NCBI GenBank assembly: GCA_023416735.1
Contig: JAEZGX010000009.1
Span: 183,442-247,441 of the forward strand
Reading direction: 5' to 3'
Source of the DNA: Verrucomicrobiota bacterium
GTDB taxonomy: Bacteria; Verrucomicrobiota; Verrucomicrobiia; Opitutales; Opitutaceae
Length of the DNA stretch: 64,000 bases
Shown here: one piece after another, positions 18,492 through 27,112 of the stretch
How the letters are laid out: every line of letters starts with the position of its first letter
How positions within the stretch are numbered: the first letter of the stretch is position 1
Position numbers and translations under genes: made by a program
The notes under the pieces: generated by a model
What the model saw: only the letters and a program-made list of their open reading frames with translations
Told to the model about the DNA's origin: nothing
Database searches by the model: none

Positions 18492-19805
18492 GTGTTTCCG
18501 CCTTCGCGCCCCTTCGCGTCCCTTCGCGGTTCCTCCCTCTCCATCCCGCGATTCGTGGGCTGCGTCCTTCTCCTTGCCGCCCTCTTCGCCGGCACCAGCT
18601 GCGTCCCTCGCGAAACCGATCACATCCGCCTTCGCGCCGCTTTCTGGAGTCCGCCCGGCATCGAAGAAGAAATCGCTCGCCGGTTCGAAGCACTGCACCC
18701 CGGCGTCAAAGTCGAACTCCTCATCACCGGCGGCCGCTACGCCGAGAAACTCCAGTCGATGATCGTCGCTGGCAACGAGCCCGACGTGATCATGGCCCAG
18801 GACACGTTCTTCCACGACTGGGCCGCTCGAAACGTCTTCCTCGATCTCACCGATCTCCTCCACGAACTCGACGCGGCCGATCCCTTCATGCCCGCGCCGC
18901 TGGAGGCCTTCGACACCGGTGATCGCCACTTCGTCGTCCCGACCGACTGCAACGCCATGGTCGCCTACGGCAACATCGCCGCCGCACGCTCCGCCGGACT
19001 CGAGTTTCCCTGGTCCCATTTCACGTGGGAACAACTCGAGGCGTTGGGCCCCAAACTTTCGCGACGCGACAACCCCCGCTCACCCACCGAATTCGTCTGC
19101 GCGCTCCCGCCGGAGCCGTTCTTCTTCACCGCCTTCGGCGCGCGCTGCTTCGATGATCCATGGAAGCCCACTCGCGTGATCGTCGACTCGCCCCTCACGT
19201 ATGAGGCTTTCGAATACTGGCGCCGCATGCATCAAAACGGCTGGGCCGTTCCGCGCAGCACCGTGCTCGATCAGGGCGAATCGGAAATGTTTCGCGATGG
19301 GCGCATCGCTTTCCTTTTCTGGGGACGCGGCTCGAGTAAGTTCATCCGGCTCAATCGAGAACTCGAGTGGGACATTGCTCGCGTGCCCCAAGGCCCCTCC
19401 GGCGGCGCCGCCCCGCACCTCAGCGTCGCGCTCGGCATTTCGCGCCGCTCGAAGCACGCCGATCTCGCCCGCGAGTTCATCCGGTTCTACGTCTCCGATC
19501 CCGCTGCCGAAATTCCCGTCAAAGCCGGCCACGTCGTCCCCGCTCGCCGTCGCCAGGCTTACAGCGAGTTTTTTCTCAACCAACATCCGCCTGCCTCCAC
19601 GCTCCGCTACGTGGAGCCCATGGAAGCCGGCGGTCTCACTGCCATCGCCTATTGCCCCGGCCGGCTCGAACTCGAGGAAATCGTCCGCAGACGCTTCGAA
19701 CAATCCCTCGCCGAGCCGCATCTCCCCACCCGCGACATCGTCCACGCCCTCGACACCGACGTCCGCGCCTGGCTCTCCCGCCAAAAAGAAAAGGGTCTCC
19801 TGTAA
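18492..19805 (+). CDS. ABC sugar transporter, substrate-binding lipoprotein (set 2)
   Basis: About 437 residues. No ATG is available. A GTG at 18492 gives an Arg-containing n-region, a hydrophobic stretch and a lipobox (LFAGTSC); a GTG at 18555 would start directly at the hydrophobic stretch and is the alternative. The start region contains a family C repeat. The body is a family 1 solute-binding protein: FWSPPGIEEEIARRFEALHPGVKVELL, DVIMAQDTFF, FVVPTDCNAMVAYGN and a C-terminal ARRFIRFYV-like helix. It is a lipoprotein feeding the two permeases downstream. The divergent glycosidase-NIF3 gene shares its control region. Confidence 0.85.
   Translation: MFPPSRPFASLRGSSLSIPRFVGCVLLLAALFAGTSCVPRETDHIRLRAAFWSPPGIEEEIARRFEALHPGVKVELLITGGRYAEKLQSMIVAGNEPDVIMAQDTFFHDWAARNVFLDLTDLLHELDAADPFMPAPLEAFDTGDRHFVVPTDCNAMVAYGNIAAARSAGLEFPWSHFTWEQLEALGPKLSRRDNPRSPTEFVCALPPEPFFFTAFGARCFDDPWKPTRVIVDSPLTYEAFEYWRRMHQNGWAVPRSTVLDQGESEMFRDGRIAFLFWGRGSSKFIRLNRELEWDIARVPQGPSGGAAPHLSVALGISRRSKHADLAREFIRFYVSDPAAEIPVKAGHVVPARRRQAYSEFFLNQHPPASTLRYVEPMEAGGLTAIAYCPGRLELEEIVRRRFEQSLAEPHLPTRDIVHALDTDVRAWLSRQKEKGLL
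18501..18533 (+). repeat. Family C repeat
   Basis: ccttcgcgccccttcgcgtc followed by ccttcgcggttcc. It is the same unit as at 8451-8470 and lies within or just before the start of the set 2 binding-protein gene. Confidence 0.65.
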
Positions 19806-19816
19806 TGCTGTCTTCA

Positions 19817-19982
19817 AACCACGGATACACGCGGATAAACCCGGATTCGATCCGCCTGGTTCTCCATCCGTGTCCATCGGTGTCCATCCGTGGTTAATAA
19901 ATCTAAGACTACGAATGCCCGCAAATTCACCCGGATCCTCATCAACAACCCCTCCGCTATTCGGGTTCATTCGTGGTTCAAT
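19817..19982. repeat. Two consecutive family A inverted pairs
   Basis: The first pair runs from aaccacggatacacgcggat to tgtccatccgtggttaa (19817-19897). The second, more degenerate, runs from actacgaatgcccgc to gttcattcgtggttcaat (19908-19982). Together they fill the 200 bp between the binding-protein and permease genes. Confidence 0.8.
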
Positions 19983-20005
19983 CCCGTATCCAACACGCCG
20001 TTACG

Positions 20006-20920
20006 ATGACCCGATCGCGCGCCGAACATCACCGCCGCATCGCGCTCTGGTTCCTCCTGCCGAACCTCATCGGCTTCCTCCTCTTCACCGCGTGGCCCAT
20101 TCTCGCCTCGTTCGCGCTCGCCTTCACGTCGTGGGATCTGCTCACGCCTCCACGCTGGATCGCGTTCAACAACTTCATCCGCCTGCTCGGCTTTCACCAC
20201 GACGGCGCCGGTTGGTCCTCCAACGATCCGCTCTTCTGGCAATATCTCGGCAATACTTTGTTCATGATGTTGAATCTGCCGCTCAACCTCCTCGGTTCGC
20301 TCGCGCTCGCCATCCTCCTCGATCGCAAACTCCGCGGCACCTACGCGTATCGGCTCATCTATTTCCTTCCCAGCATCCTCGCCGGAGTGCCGATCTACTA
20401 CCTCTGGCGCTGGATCTATAATCCCAACCACGGCCTCCTGAACACCGCGCTCGCTTGGTTCGGCATCGATGGACCCGATTGGCTCGGTTCGGCTCTCTGG
20501 GCAAAACCCGCACTCATGCTCATGGGCTCGTGGATGGCCGTCGGCGGCTCCGGCATGATCCTCTACCTGGCCGCACTCCAAGGCGTGCCGAAAGAACTCC
20601 ACGAAGCCGCGCACCTCGACGGCGCCAACGCCTGGCAACGCTTTCGCAACATCACCTGGCCCGCCGTCATGCCCGTCACGTTTTTCATCTTCACGATGGG
20701 CATCATCTACGGTCTCCAAGCCGGGCTCGACGCCGCCTACGTCATGACCGGCGGCGGCCCCAACGGCGCCACCACGACGCTCGGCTTCTACATTTATCAA
20801 AAAGCGTATCTCCGTTTCGAAATGGGCTACGCGTCCGCCCTCGCCTGGGTGCTCTTCACCCTCGTCTTCGGCCTCACCCTCATCCACTGGCGCCGCGGCA
20901 AACAAGGCTTGGGCCTCTAA
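20006..20920 (+). CDS. ABC sugar transporter permease, MalF/UgpA type (set 2)
   Basis: 304 residues from the ATG before TRSRAEHHRR; an upstream GTG lies inside a repeat. Six membrane spans are present, starting with FLLPNLIGFLLFTAWPIL, and the EAA loop is LHEAAHLDGANAWQRFRNIT followed by WPAVMP. The MTGGGPNGATTTLGFYIY segment is typical of UgpA-like permeases. It pairs with the MalG-type permease that follows after a family B inverted repeat. The set has no ATPase gene. Confidence 0.92.
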   Translation: MTRSRAEHHRRIALWFLLPNLIGFLLFTAWPILASFALAFTSWDLLTPPRWIAFNNFIRLLGFHHDGAGWSSNDPLFWQYLGNTLFMMLNLPLNLLGSLALAILLDRKLRGTYAYRLIYFLPSILAGVPIYYLWRWIYNPNHGLLNTALAWFGIDGPDWLGSALWAKPALMLMGSWMAVGGSGMILYLAALQGVPKELHEAAHLDGANAWQRFRNITWPAVMPVTFFIFTMGIIYGLQAGLDAAYVMTGGGPNGATTTLGFYIYQKAYLRFEMGYASALAWVLFTLVFGLTLIHWRRGKQGLGL

Positions 20921-20932
20921 CCACAACTCCGG

Positions 20933-21040
20933 CACCGATGAGCCCCGATAAACACCGATCTAATCACCGCCGCAAAGAAGCGCAAAAGGCGCAAAAACCG
21001 CGCCTCTTCTTTTTGCGCCTTCTGCGCCTCTTTGCGGCCA
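20933..21040. repeat. Family A remnant and strong family B inverted pair
   Basis: A degenerate family A arm (caccgatgagccccgataaa) is followed by the clearest family B pair: left arm gccgcaaagaagcgcaaaag and right arm cttctgcgcctctttgcggc. The arms are complementary at about 26 of 28 positions, so a strong hairpin can form between two permease genes. Confidence 0.85.
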
Positions 21041-21071
21041 TCCGCTTCGCCTTCCTTCGAGGCTCCAACGC

Positions 21072-22001
21072 ATGAACCGCCGCCTCCACTCTCTCTGGCA
21101 CCTCCCGCTCGCGCTCATCGGCGCGACGATGCTCCTGCCGCTCGCGTTCATGTTCACGACCGCGCTTGCCGCGCCCGGCGAAGCGCTGCGCCTCGTCGAC
21201 TCGATCCTCGATTTCATCGTCCCGCGTTCCTGGCACTGGGAAAACTTCGCCGAGGTCCATCGCATCGTCCCTTTCGCGCGTTTCTACCTCAACAGCCTCA
21301 TCGTCGCTGGCGGCGTCACGATCGGACAGGTCTTCACCAGCGCGTGCGCCGCCTACGCATTTGCCCGCCTCGAATGGCGCGGCCGCGACGTCGTCTTCAC
21401 CGCCTATCTCGCGACAATGATGGTTCCCGTCGCCGTCACGATGCTGCCCAACTTCGTCGCGATGAAACTCGCGCCAGAGCTCCTCGACAAAGTCGTCCCC
21501 TGGCTCGACTGGTCTTCGCAACGCGTGCTCGGCTCCACTTACGCCGATCCCAATGTCGGCCGTCTCATCGGCATCGACTCCTACTTCGCGCTCATCGTGC
21601 CTGCGATGTTTTCCGCCTACGGCACGTTCATGCTGCGCCAGTTCTTCCTCTCCATCCCCCGCGACATCGACGAAGCCGCCGAAATCGACGGCGCAAGTCA
21701 CTGGACAATTTTCTTCCGCATGATCCTGCCGCTGTCGCTGCCCGGTCTCGCGACCCTCACCGTGTTCACCTTCCTCGGCACGTGGGGCAGTTTTATCTGG
21801 CCTCTGATCATCACCAACCAGACAGAGCTCGCGACCCTCCCGCTCGGCCTCCTCGCCTTTCAAAATTCCTACAACTACGGCACCGAGTGGCACCTCCTCA
21901 TGGCCGCCTCGCTCCTCATCCTTTTTCCCGTCATCGCCCTCTTCCTTATCGGCCAGAAATTCTTCGTCTCCGGTCTCACCATCGGAGCCGTGAAAGGTTG
22001 A
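21072..22001 (+). CDS. ABC sugar transporter permease, MalG/UgpE type (set 2)
   Basis: 309 residues, six membrane spans. The EAA loop reads IDEAAEIDGASHWTIFFRMI followed by LPLSLP, and the end is GLTIGAVKG. A loop insertion between spans 3 and 4 (ELLDKVVPWLDWSSQRVLG and on) is longer than in typical MalG. It completes set 2; the ATP-binding subunit must come from elsewhere, most simply the lone UgpC-type gene at 53810. Confidence 0.92.
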   Translation: MNRRLHSLWHLPLALIGATMLLPLAFMFTTALAAPGEALRLVDSILDFIVPRSWHWENFAEVHRIVPFARFYLNSLIVAGGVTIGQVFTSACAAYAFARLEWRGRDVVFTAYLATMMVPVAVTMLPNFVAMKLAPELLDKVVPWLDWSSQRVLGSTYADPNVGRLIGIDSYFALIVPAMFSAYGTFMLRQFFLSIPRDIDEAAEIDGASHWTIFFRMILPLSLPGLATLTVFTFLGTWGSFIWPLIITNQTELATLPLGLLAFQNSYNYGTEWHLLMAASLLILFPVIALFLIGQKFFVSGLTIGAVKG

Positions 22002-22055
22002 CGTTCATCAGACGGCCGCGTCCGAATCGGTATCTCCAATCAGTTGCCTCACCCC

Positions 22056-24095
22056 ATGAACGTCTCCGCCGCCTCGCGTGCGCCGTGGCTCTCCGCTGCC
22101 CGTGGCTTTTGCCGCCTCATCCTGCTCTTCCTCGGCTTCGCTCTGTCGCTGCCCGCCGCCGAGTTGATCCCCATCGAAACCTTCGCCGCGAGTCCCCAAC
22201 TCTCGCGCGCTCGCCTCTCTCCCGACGGCAGCCACCTCGCTTCGATGATCGAATCCGACGGCCAGACTTGGCTGATCATAATGAACCTCGACACGAAGAA
22301 GGTCGTTCGGATCAGCCCGGGCAAAACGATCACCGGACTCCACAAAGAAGTTTCCTCCTTCCAGTGGATCAGCGATTCGCGTATCAGTTTTGTCACGACG
22401 GTCTGGGACGGCGCGAGATGGACCGGTGTCACCGCCGTGGATTGCGATGGCAAAAACTGGGCCGCCTTCGCCGGTCCGGATGTGGATCCAACCGACACAC
22501 GTCCGCTGATCGCGCGGCAAATCATCCACTCGTTCCAGGACGACGATAAGAACGTGCTGATGATCGATCGTGGCTCCAACTCCGGCGACGACGTCGTGTT
22601 TCCCGATGTCGTCAAAGTCAGCACCCTCACCGCCAGACGCCACCGCATCGTCAAGAATCCCGGCAATGTCGTGCATTGGGTCGTCGACCGTTCCGGCGTC
22701 GTTCGCCTGGGCATCACTCGCGACGGGCTGCGCTTCGGCGCGATCTATCGCGAAAACGAACAAACCCCATGGCGCGCGCTTCCGTTCTTCGATCCGTCGC
22801 TCGGCAAGGTCACTCCTCTCGGCTTCGACTACGGAGATCAGCACCTGATCGTCGCCGCCAGCAACGAGCACAACCGCCGTTCCGTTTACTACTACGATCT
22901 CGCCGCCGGAAAACTCGGCGACGTGATCGCCGGCCACCAGCACTACGACATCGTGCCCGATCGCGGCGCCGCTTCCATCGACGGCATCACTCTCGCCGGT
23001 CCGATCGGCTCCGATCTCGTCGGCACCGTCGTCGGCATCCGCTACTTCACCGAAGGGCCCCGCATCCGCTGGTTCGAAACCGGGCTCCAATCGCTTCAAG
23101 ATGCGATCGACGCGCATCTGCCCGACACCGTAAACCTCATCGTCAGTCGCTCGCGCGACGAAAAACGTTTCCTCTTCCTCGCCTTCTCGGACCGCGATCC
23201 CGGCACCTACTATCTGGTTGATCTCACGTCCGGACGCCCCTCGCTCACCCGCCTCGGACAGCGCATGCCCGACCTCCCTGCCGATCGCATGGCGCAGATG
23301 CTGCCGATGAAGTTTCAAGCTCGCGACGGCGAAACGATCCACGGCTACGTCACGCTCCCGTCCGGCGATCGAAAGAAAAATCTCCCGCTCGTCGTCCTGC
23401 CCCACGGCGGCCCGACCGTTCGCGACATCTGGGGCTATCACCCGCTCGTGCAATTCCTCGCCAGCCGCGGCTACGCCGTCCTCCAAGTGAATTATCGCGG
23501 CTCGCCCGGCTACGGCAGCGCGTTCTACGAGAAAGGAAAACGCGAAATCGGCCGCGGCATCCAAACCGATATCGAAGACGGCACACGTTGGACCATCGCC
23601 CAAGGCATCGCCGATCCTTCACGCATCGCTATTGTCGGTGGAAGCTACGGCGGCTACTCCGCGCTCTTCGCTCTCGCGCACAATCCCGAGGTGTATCGCT
23701 GCGGCATCTCGATCGCCGGCGTGACCGACTGGACCGACATCGTCCGCGAACGCCGCGGCGAGGAATACCGCTACTCCTTCCTTCACTTTCAGGAATGGAT
23801 CGGCGACCCCAAAACGGATGCCGATTTCCTTGCGTCCATCTCGCCCGTCACGTTCGCCAGCCGCATCAAAGCGCCCGTGTTCATCGTCCAAGGCAAAGAC
23901 GACCGCGTCGTCCCTCCCAAACAAGCCCGCAAAATCATTTCCGCGCTCGAGAAGTCCGGCAACAAACCGCAGGTGCTCTATTTCTCCAACGAGGGCCACA
24001 CCTTCAAACACGCGAAGAATCGCGCCAAGCTCTTCGCCGAAATCGAAACCTTCCTCGCTCGCCACCTCGCGCCAGCCCCGATCGCCTCCCGCTAA
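22056..24095 (+). CDS. S9 family prolyl oligopeptidase-like peptidase
   Basis: 679 residues with a signal peptide (hydrophobic LILLFLGFALSLPAAE). The N-terminal half is a beta-propeller-like region (repeated LSPDG / WISDSRISFV segments). The C-terminal alpha/beta-hydrolase holds the triad: Ser530 in GGSYGGYSAL, Asp616 in QGKDDRVVPP and His648 in NEGHTF, with the oxyanion segment LPHGGPTVRD. Family members cut short peptides at the carboxyl side of particular residues; it is probably periplasmic. It lies 54 bp after the ABC permease gene and may be an independent unit. The downstream gap holds a family B arm. Confidence 0.9.
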   Translation: MNVSAASRAPWLSAARGFCRLILLFLGFALSLPAAELIPIETFAASPQLSRARLSPDGSHLASMIESDGQTWLIIMNLDTKKVVRISPGKTITGLHKEVSSFQWISDSRISFVTTVWDGARWTGVTAVDCDGKNWAAFAGPDVDPTDTRPLIARQIIHSFQDDDKNVLMIDRGSNSGDDVVFPDVVKVSTLTARRHRIVKNPGNVVHWVVDRSGVVRLGITRDGLRFGAIYRENEQTPWRALPFFDPSLGKVTPLGFDYGDQHLIVAASNEHNRRSVYYYDLAAGKLGDVIAGHQHYDIVPDRGAASIDGITLAGPIGSDLVGTVVGIRYFTEGPRIRWFETGLQSLQDAIDAHLPDTVNLIVSRSRDEKRFLFLAFSDRDPGTYYLVDLTSGRPSLTRLGQRMPDLPADRMAQMLPMKFQARDGETIHGYVTLPSGDRKKNLPLVVLPHGGPTVRDIWGYHPLVQFLASRGYAVLQVNYRGSPGYGSAFYEKGKREIGRGIQTDIEDGTRWTIAQGIADPSRIAIVGGSYGGYSALFALAHNPEVYRCGISIAGVTDWTDIVRERRGEEYRYSFLHFQEWIGDPKTDADFLASISPVTFASRIKAPVFIVQGKDDRVVPPKQARKIISALEKSGNKPQVLYFSNEGHTFKHAKNRAKLFAEIETFLARHLAPAPIASR

Positions 24096-24170
24096 ACGCG
24101 CCTGGTGCAGGGTCCCAGAGATGACTTTAAAAATTCCTGGGCGGTGCGAGGCCTCCCCCAACAACATCGT

Positions 24171-24203
24171 CGCTTTTGCGCCTTCTGCGCCTGTTCGCGG
24201 CCA
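24171..24203 (+). repeat. Family B single arm
   Basis: cgcttttgcgccttctgcgc followed by ctgttcgcggcca, between the converging S9 peptidase and esterase genes. Confidence 0.7.
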
Positions 24204-24223
24204 GTGAGTTCAACGCATCTTCT

Positions 24224-24967
24224 CTATTTCGATCCCCCGTGCGCGCCCAGCCGCTGCGACAACATCCACTCGTAAATCTCCGGATTCTCATACGTCGCGG
24301 TCCATGAGTCGTGCTTCACTCCTGGATACACCGTCAAACGCGGCGAGCCGCCAAGCTTCTTGATCGCATCGATCATTTCCTGCGAACGCTCCACCGGCAC
24401 CACCGCGTCCTCGTCCCCGTGAAAAGCCCAGATCGGCATGTCACGCAACATCCGCGCCAGCTGCCGCTCGCCTCCGCCGCAAATCGGCAAAATCGCCGCA
24501 TAACGCTCCGGATGCCGCACCGCCAGCGCCCACGTGCCAAAACCTCCCATGCTCAACCCCGTCAGATAAATCCGGTCCCGATCGATCTTCAGCTCGCGCG
24601 CGGTCTGCTCGATCAGTCCTTCCAACGCCCAAATATTCCACCATTCGCCGGGCGGACATTGCGGCGAGATCACCACAAACGGAAAATCCTGCCCCGCCTC
24701 GATCAGCTTCGGCAGCCCGTGTTGCTTGATCTGCTCGATGTCATTACCGCGTTCGCCCGCGCCGTGCAAAAACAACACCAGCGGCCACCGCTTCTCTCGC
24801 TCCTCCTCGTAGCCGGCCGGCAGGTATCTGAGATACTGATACTCCTGCGTCATCGTGATCGTGGTCGTTTCCGCTGTGTGTCGCATCGTCGGTTTCCTGG
24901 GCGTCTGGCAACCGGACAAAAACCCGGCAATGACAACGCCGGACACAACAAGACTGCGGATTTTCAT
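24224..24967 (-). CDS. Lipoprotein carboxylesterase/phospholipase-like hydrolase
   Basis: 247 residues. The N-terminus is a lipoprotein signal ending LSGC with Cys20 as the acylated residue. The alpha/beta-hydrolase core has the oxyanion region LVLFLHGAGERGND, nucleophile elbow GLSMGGFGTW, acid HGDEDAVVP and histidine GVKHDSW. It resembles the esterase group often annotated as prolyl oligopeptidase family or CE1-like, frequently found in polysaccharide loci where it removes acyl or feruloyl groups. It follows the DUF5060 gene on the same strand by 30 bp and is probably co-transcribed with it. Confidence 0.88.
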   Translation of the reverse strand: MKIRSLVVSGVVIAGFLSGCQTPRKPTMRHTAETTTITMTQEYQYLRYLPAGYEEEREKRWPLVLFLHGAGERGNDIEQIKQHGLPKLIEAGQDFPFVVISPQCPPGEWWNIWALEGLIEQTARELKIDRDRIYLTGLSMGGFGTWALAVRHPERYAAILPICGGGERQLARMLRDMPIWAFHGDEDAVVPVERSQEMIDAIKKLGGSPRLTVYPGVKHDSWTATYENPEIYEWMLSQRLGAHGGSK

Positions 24968-24997
24968 CGGTTCAAAGGCGAAACTGCCGGCTCCGGT

Positions 24998-26911
24998 TCA
25001 GCGTCGCAGAATCGCGACCCAATCCTCTTCTTGATCGTGCGGCGGCAGCCCAAGCCGAACACGTTTGCCGCCTTCCACCCGCGTGATCGGTCCGTCGATG
25101 AGTTCGCCACCGGCGCGCGGATTGAACCATTTCACGAAAAAGTCTCCGGTCACATCGCGCAGATCGATCGCCGAGACATCCCCCCAGGCGAGATAGATCA
25201 CGTAAATCTCACCGGGCTTCGCCAAACAGTAATACGGCTCCGCATTCACCGAGTTGCCGACCAGTTCGTCCGCCGGCTGCATCTCCCAGAACGGAATTTT
25301 CTGATCGCGGAAAAAATCCAACGCGATCCGCGCATAGTCCCAACTCTGATCGCGACTCCGAAAGTCCTCCCCATTGATGTCATGCGCCGGGAGCCTGTAT
25401 CCAAAATAATACTCCACGCCGGCGCCTCCGCCCATCAGATTGCCCCAGAGCGTGAGCTTCCGCACTTCGTGCAAGGTATAACTGCGCCGCGGATCGCGCG
25501 CGACGCCGTCGAAACCTTCGTAACCAGGATCTGGCGGCACGCCGTAGGCCCAGTGTCCTTGCTCGTCATTCGCCACAACCCAGGGACGTCCGCTCCGCGC
25601 CGACGCCCGCACCCACTTCACCGTCCATTCATGCGTCTCCGACCAGTCGTTCTGCAGCGATAAACCCGTCAGCGCCGATCCGTCGCCGAGCAGCGGATCG
25701 TAAATGAATTCCTGTTCGTTGGTGAACGTGTGCAGCACGATGTTGCTCGGATAGTAGTGCGTATCGGCGACGAATTGCGCCATCGCGCGGATCTCGTCCG
25801 GGGTCTGCGTATTCTCCTCGCCGAGATTCCACGTCACGCCGAGCAGGTGGCCGAACCGCGCGATCAACTCGCGCAGATACAGCTTCCGCTCCGGCCCAAG
25901 CGCGCCGTTGTCCAACGATTCCGGCACAGACTTCACCTCGCGCAGCGTGCCGACGCGGTTGTCGTCCATTTCGTTTTCCTGCAGTTTGAAATGCAGGTGA
26001 ATCCCGTTCGCCTGCGCGTGCTCGAACACGATCGCCCATTGATCCAGCTTCGAGCAATCGTAGCGCAGCTTGTCGTTGCGCGACACAAACGGCCACACGT
26101 TGTCACCGTCGCCGCCGGCATTGTAAGGCAGGAACGACATGGTGTTCATCCCTTCGCTCGCCAAATAGTTGATCGCCCCGATCAATCCCTTTCCCTTGCC
26201 TCCCGCCCACGTCGGATCGCCTTCGCGCCAATCGCGCACGTGCGGCTCCCACGTCTTCAGGTGCACGTCCTTTTTCTCCGAAACGGTGTCATCGAAATCC
26301 TGATACGCCAGCAGCGTCTCGGGCGAGTCCGGGCCCGCCTTGAGGAAATACTCGCCGTTCCCCGCAAAACGCAGGTGATGCTTTCCGACATACTGAAGCC
26401 ATCCCTTGCCGCGAAAGTCCGCGCCTGTCTTGTCGCTCGGCGCCACCGAAAAGCTTCCCGAGCGCCCGTCGAATGGCGCGAGCGGTTCGCCGCCCGCGGC
26501 AACGGCCACATTCTTCCCCCGCCGAAACGCCACGTGATACCGCCACGTGCCTGTGCGGTCCGGCGCGAAATGCGCCCGCCACACATTCCCGCTCTTCGCC
26601 GACGTATCCGCCGCATTTCCGTCTGCCGCAAAGTAACCCGGCACCGTGTAGCGCGGCGTTCCCGACTCGTGCGTGAAGGTCACATCGAACCGATAATCCA
26701 TGAACGGATTCAGATCCGGGTCCGCCTCGTTCGCCTCCGGCCCCTCGAGCGTCAGCGTGACTTTGTGCCACTGCTTGAGTTCGCCCTCGATTGTCGCTTC
26801 CGCCTTTCCCGCAGTCGCTCCGAACAATGCACCGAGCGCACCGGCAACAAGGAATAAACGTCGCGGCCAAAACGTGGGTCGAGAGGAAGACATCATTCGA
26901 AATAACTTCAT
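24998..26911 (-). CDS. DUF5060-type glycosidase-like protein with C-terminal sandwich
   Basis: 637 residues. A signal sequence containing RRLFLVAGALGALFG is present and is faintly Tat-like. Residues 40-150 match the DUF5060 immunoglobulin-like domain (WHKVTLTLEGPEANE, FTPDRTGTWRYHV-like). The central part is a TIM-barrel (INYLASEGMNTMSFLPYN, HLHFKLQENEMDD, VTWNLGEENTQTPDE), where Glu residues in NLGEEN are candidate catalytic groups. The C-terminus (about 545-637) resembles the small sandwich often labelled putative collagen-binding domain. Related proteins occur in sugar loci, usually with unknown substrate. It sits between the TonB receptor and the esterase, all on the minus strand. Confidence 0.8.
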   Translation of the reverse strand: MKLFRMMSSSRPTFWPRRLFLVAGALGALFGATAGKAEATIEGELKQWHKVTLTLEGPEANEADPDLNPFMDYRFDVTFTHESGTPRYTVPGYFAADGNAADTSAKSGNVWRAHFAPDRTGTWRYHVAFRRGKNVAVAAGGEPLAPFDGRSGSFSVAPSDKTGADFRGKGWLQYVGKHHLRFAGNGEYFLKAGPDSPETLLAYQDFDDTVSEKKDVHLKTWEPHVRDWREGDPTWAGGKGKGLIGAINYLASEGMNTMSFLPYNAGGDGDNVWPFVSRNDKLRYDCSKLDQWAIVFEHAQANGIHLHFKLQENEMDDNRVGTLREVKSVPESLDNGALGPERKLYLRELIARFGHLLGVTWNLGEENTQTPDEIRAMAQFVADTHYYPSNIVLHTFTNEQEFIYDPLLGDGSALTGLSLQNDWSETHEWTVKWVRASARSGRPWVVANDEQGHWAYGVPPDPGYEGFDGVARDPRRSYTLHEVRKLTLWGNLMGGGAGVEYYFGYRLPAHDINGEDFRSRDQSWDYARIALDFFRDQKIPFWEMQPADELVGNSVNAEPYYCLAKPGEIYVIYLAWGDVSAIDLRDVTGDFFVKWFNPRAGGELIDGPITRVEGGKRVRLGLPPHDQEEDWVAILRR

Positions 26912-26992
26912 GGGAGGATGGCTGGTTCACACCGAAACCGGCGCCTTCATCGACCATCCCCCGGACGAGAACGCGCCGAAAGGGCCGCGACA

Positions 26993-27006
26993 CTAAACCG
27001 CATGAA
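26993..27006. promoter_or_regulatory. Weak operator-like match
   Basis: CTAAACCGCATGAA resembles the operator-like palindrome seen elsewhere (compare CTCAATCGCATGAG at 29704) with a changed left half. It is 82 bp upstream of the DUF5060 gene. Weak on its own. Confidence 0.25.
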
Positions 27007-27050
27007 CTGAGGATCACCGGATTCGTTGCTCGCTGCCGGTTCTTCCCCGC

Positions 27051-27081
27051 AAAAAAACACCCGCTGCAACAGCAGCGGGTG
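27051..27081 (-). terminator. Rho-independent terminator of the TonB receptor gene
   Basis: A perfect 10-bp stem (cacccgctgc / gcagcgggtg) with a 4-nt loop; on the minus strand it is followed by seven T. It lies 31 bp past the TonB receptor stop and insulates the downstream DUF5060-esterase pair. Confidence 0.92.
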
Positions 27082-27112
27082 CGATGAACCGACCACCTAC
27101 ACTCAGATTGTT

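Noticed and set aside
8315..21040. CRISPR-like array
   Set aside because: Repeats are dispersed and palindromic, with no regular spacing or spacers, and no cas genes are present.
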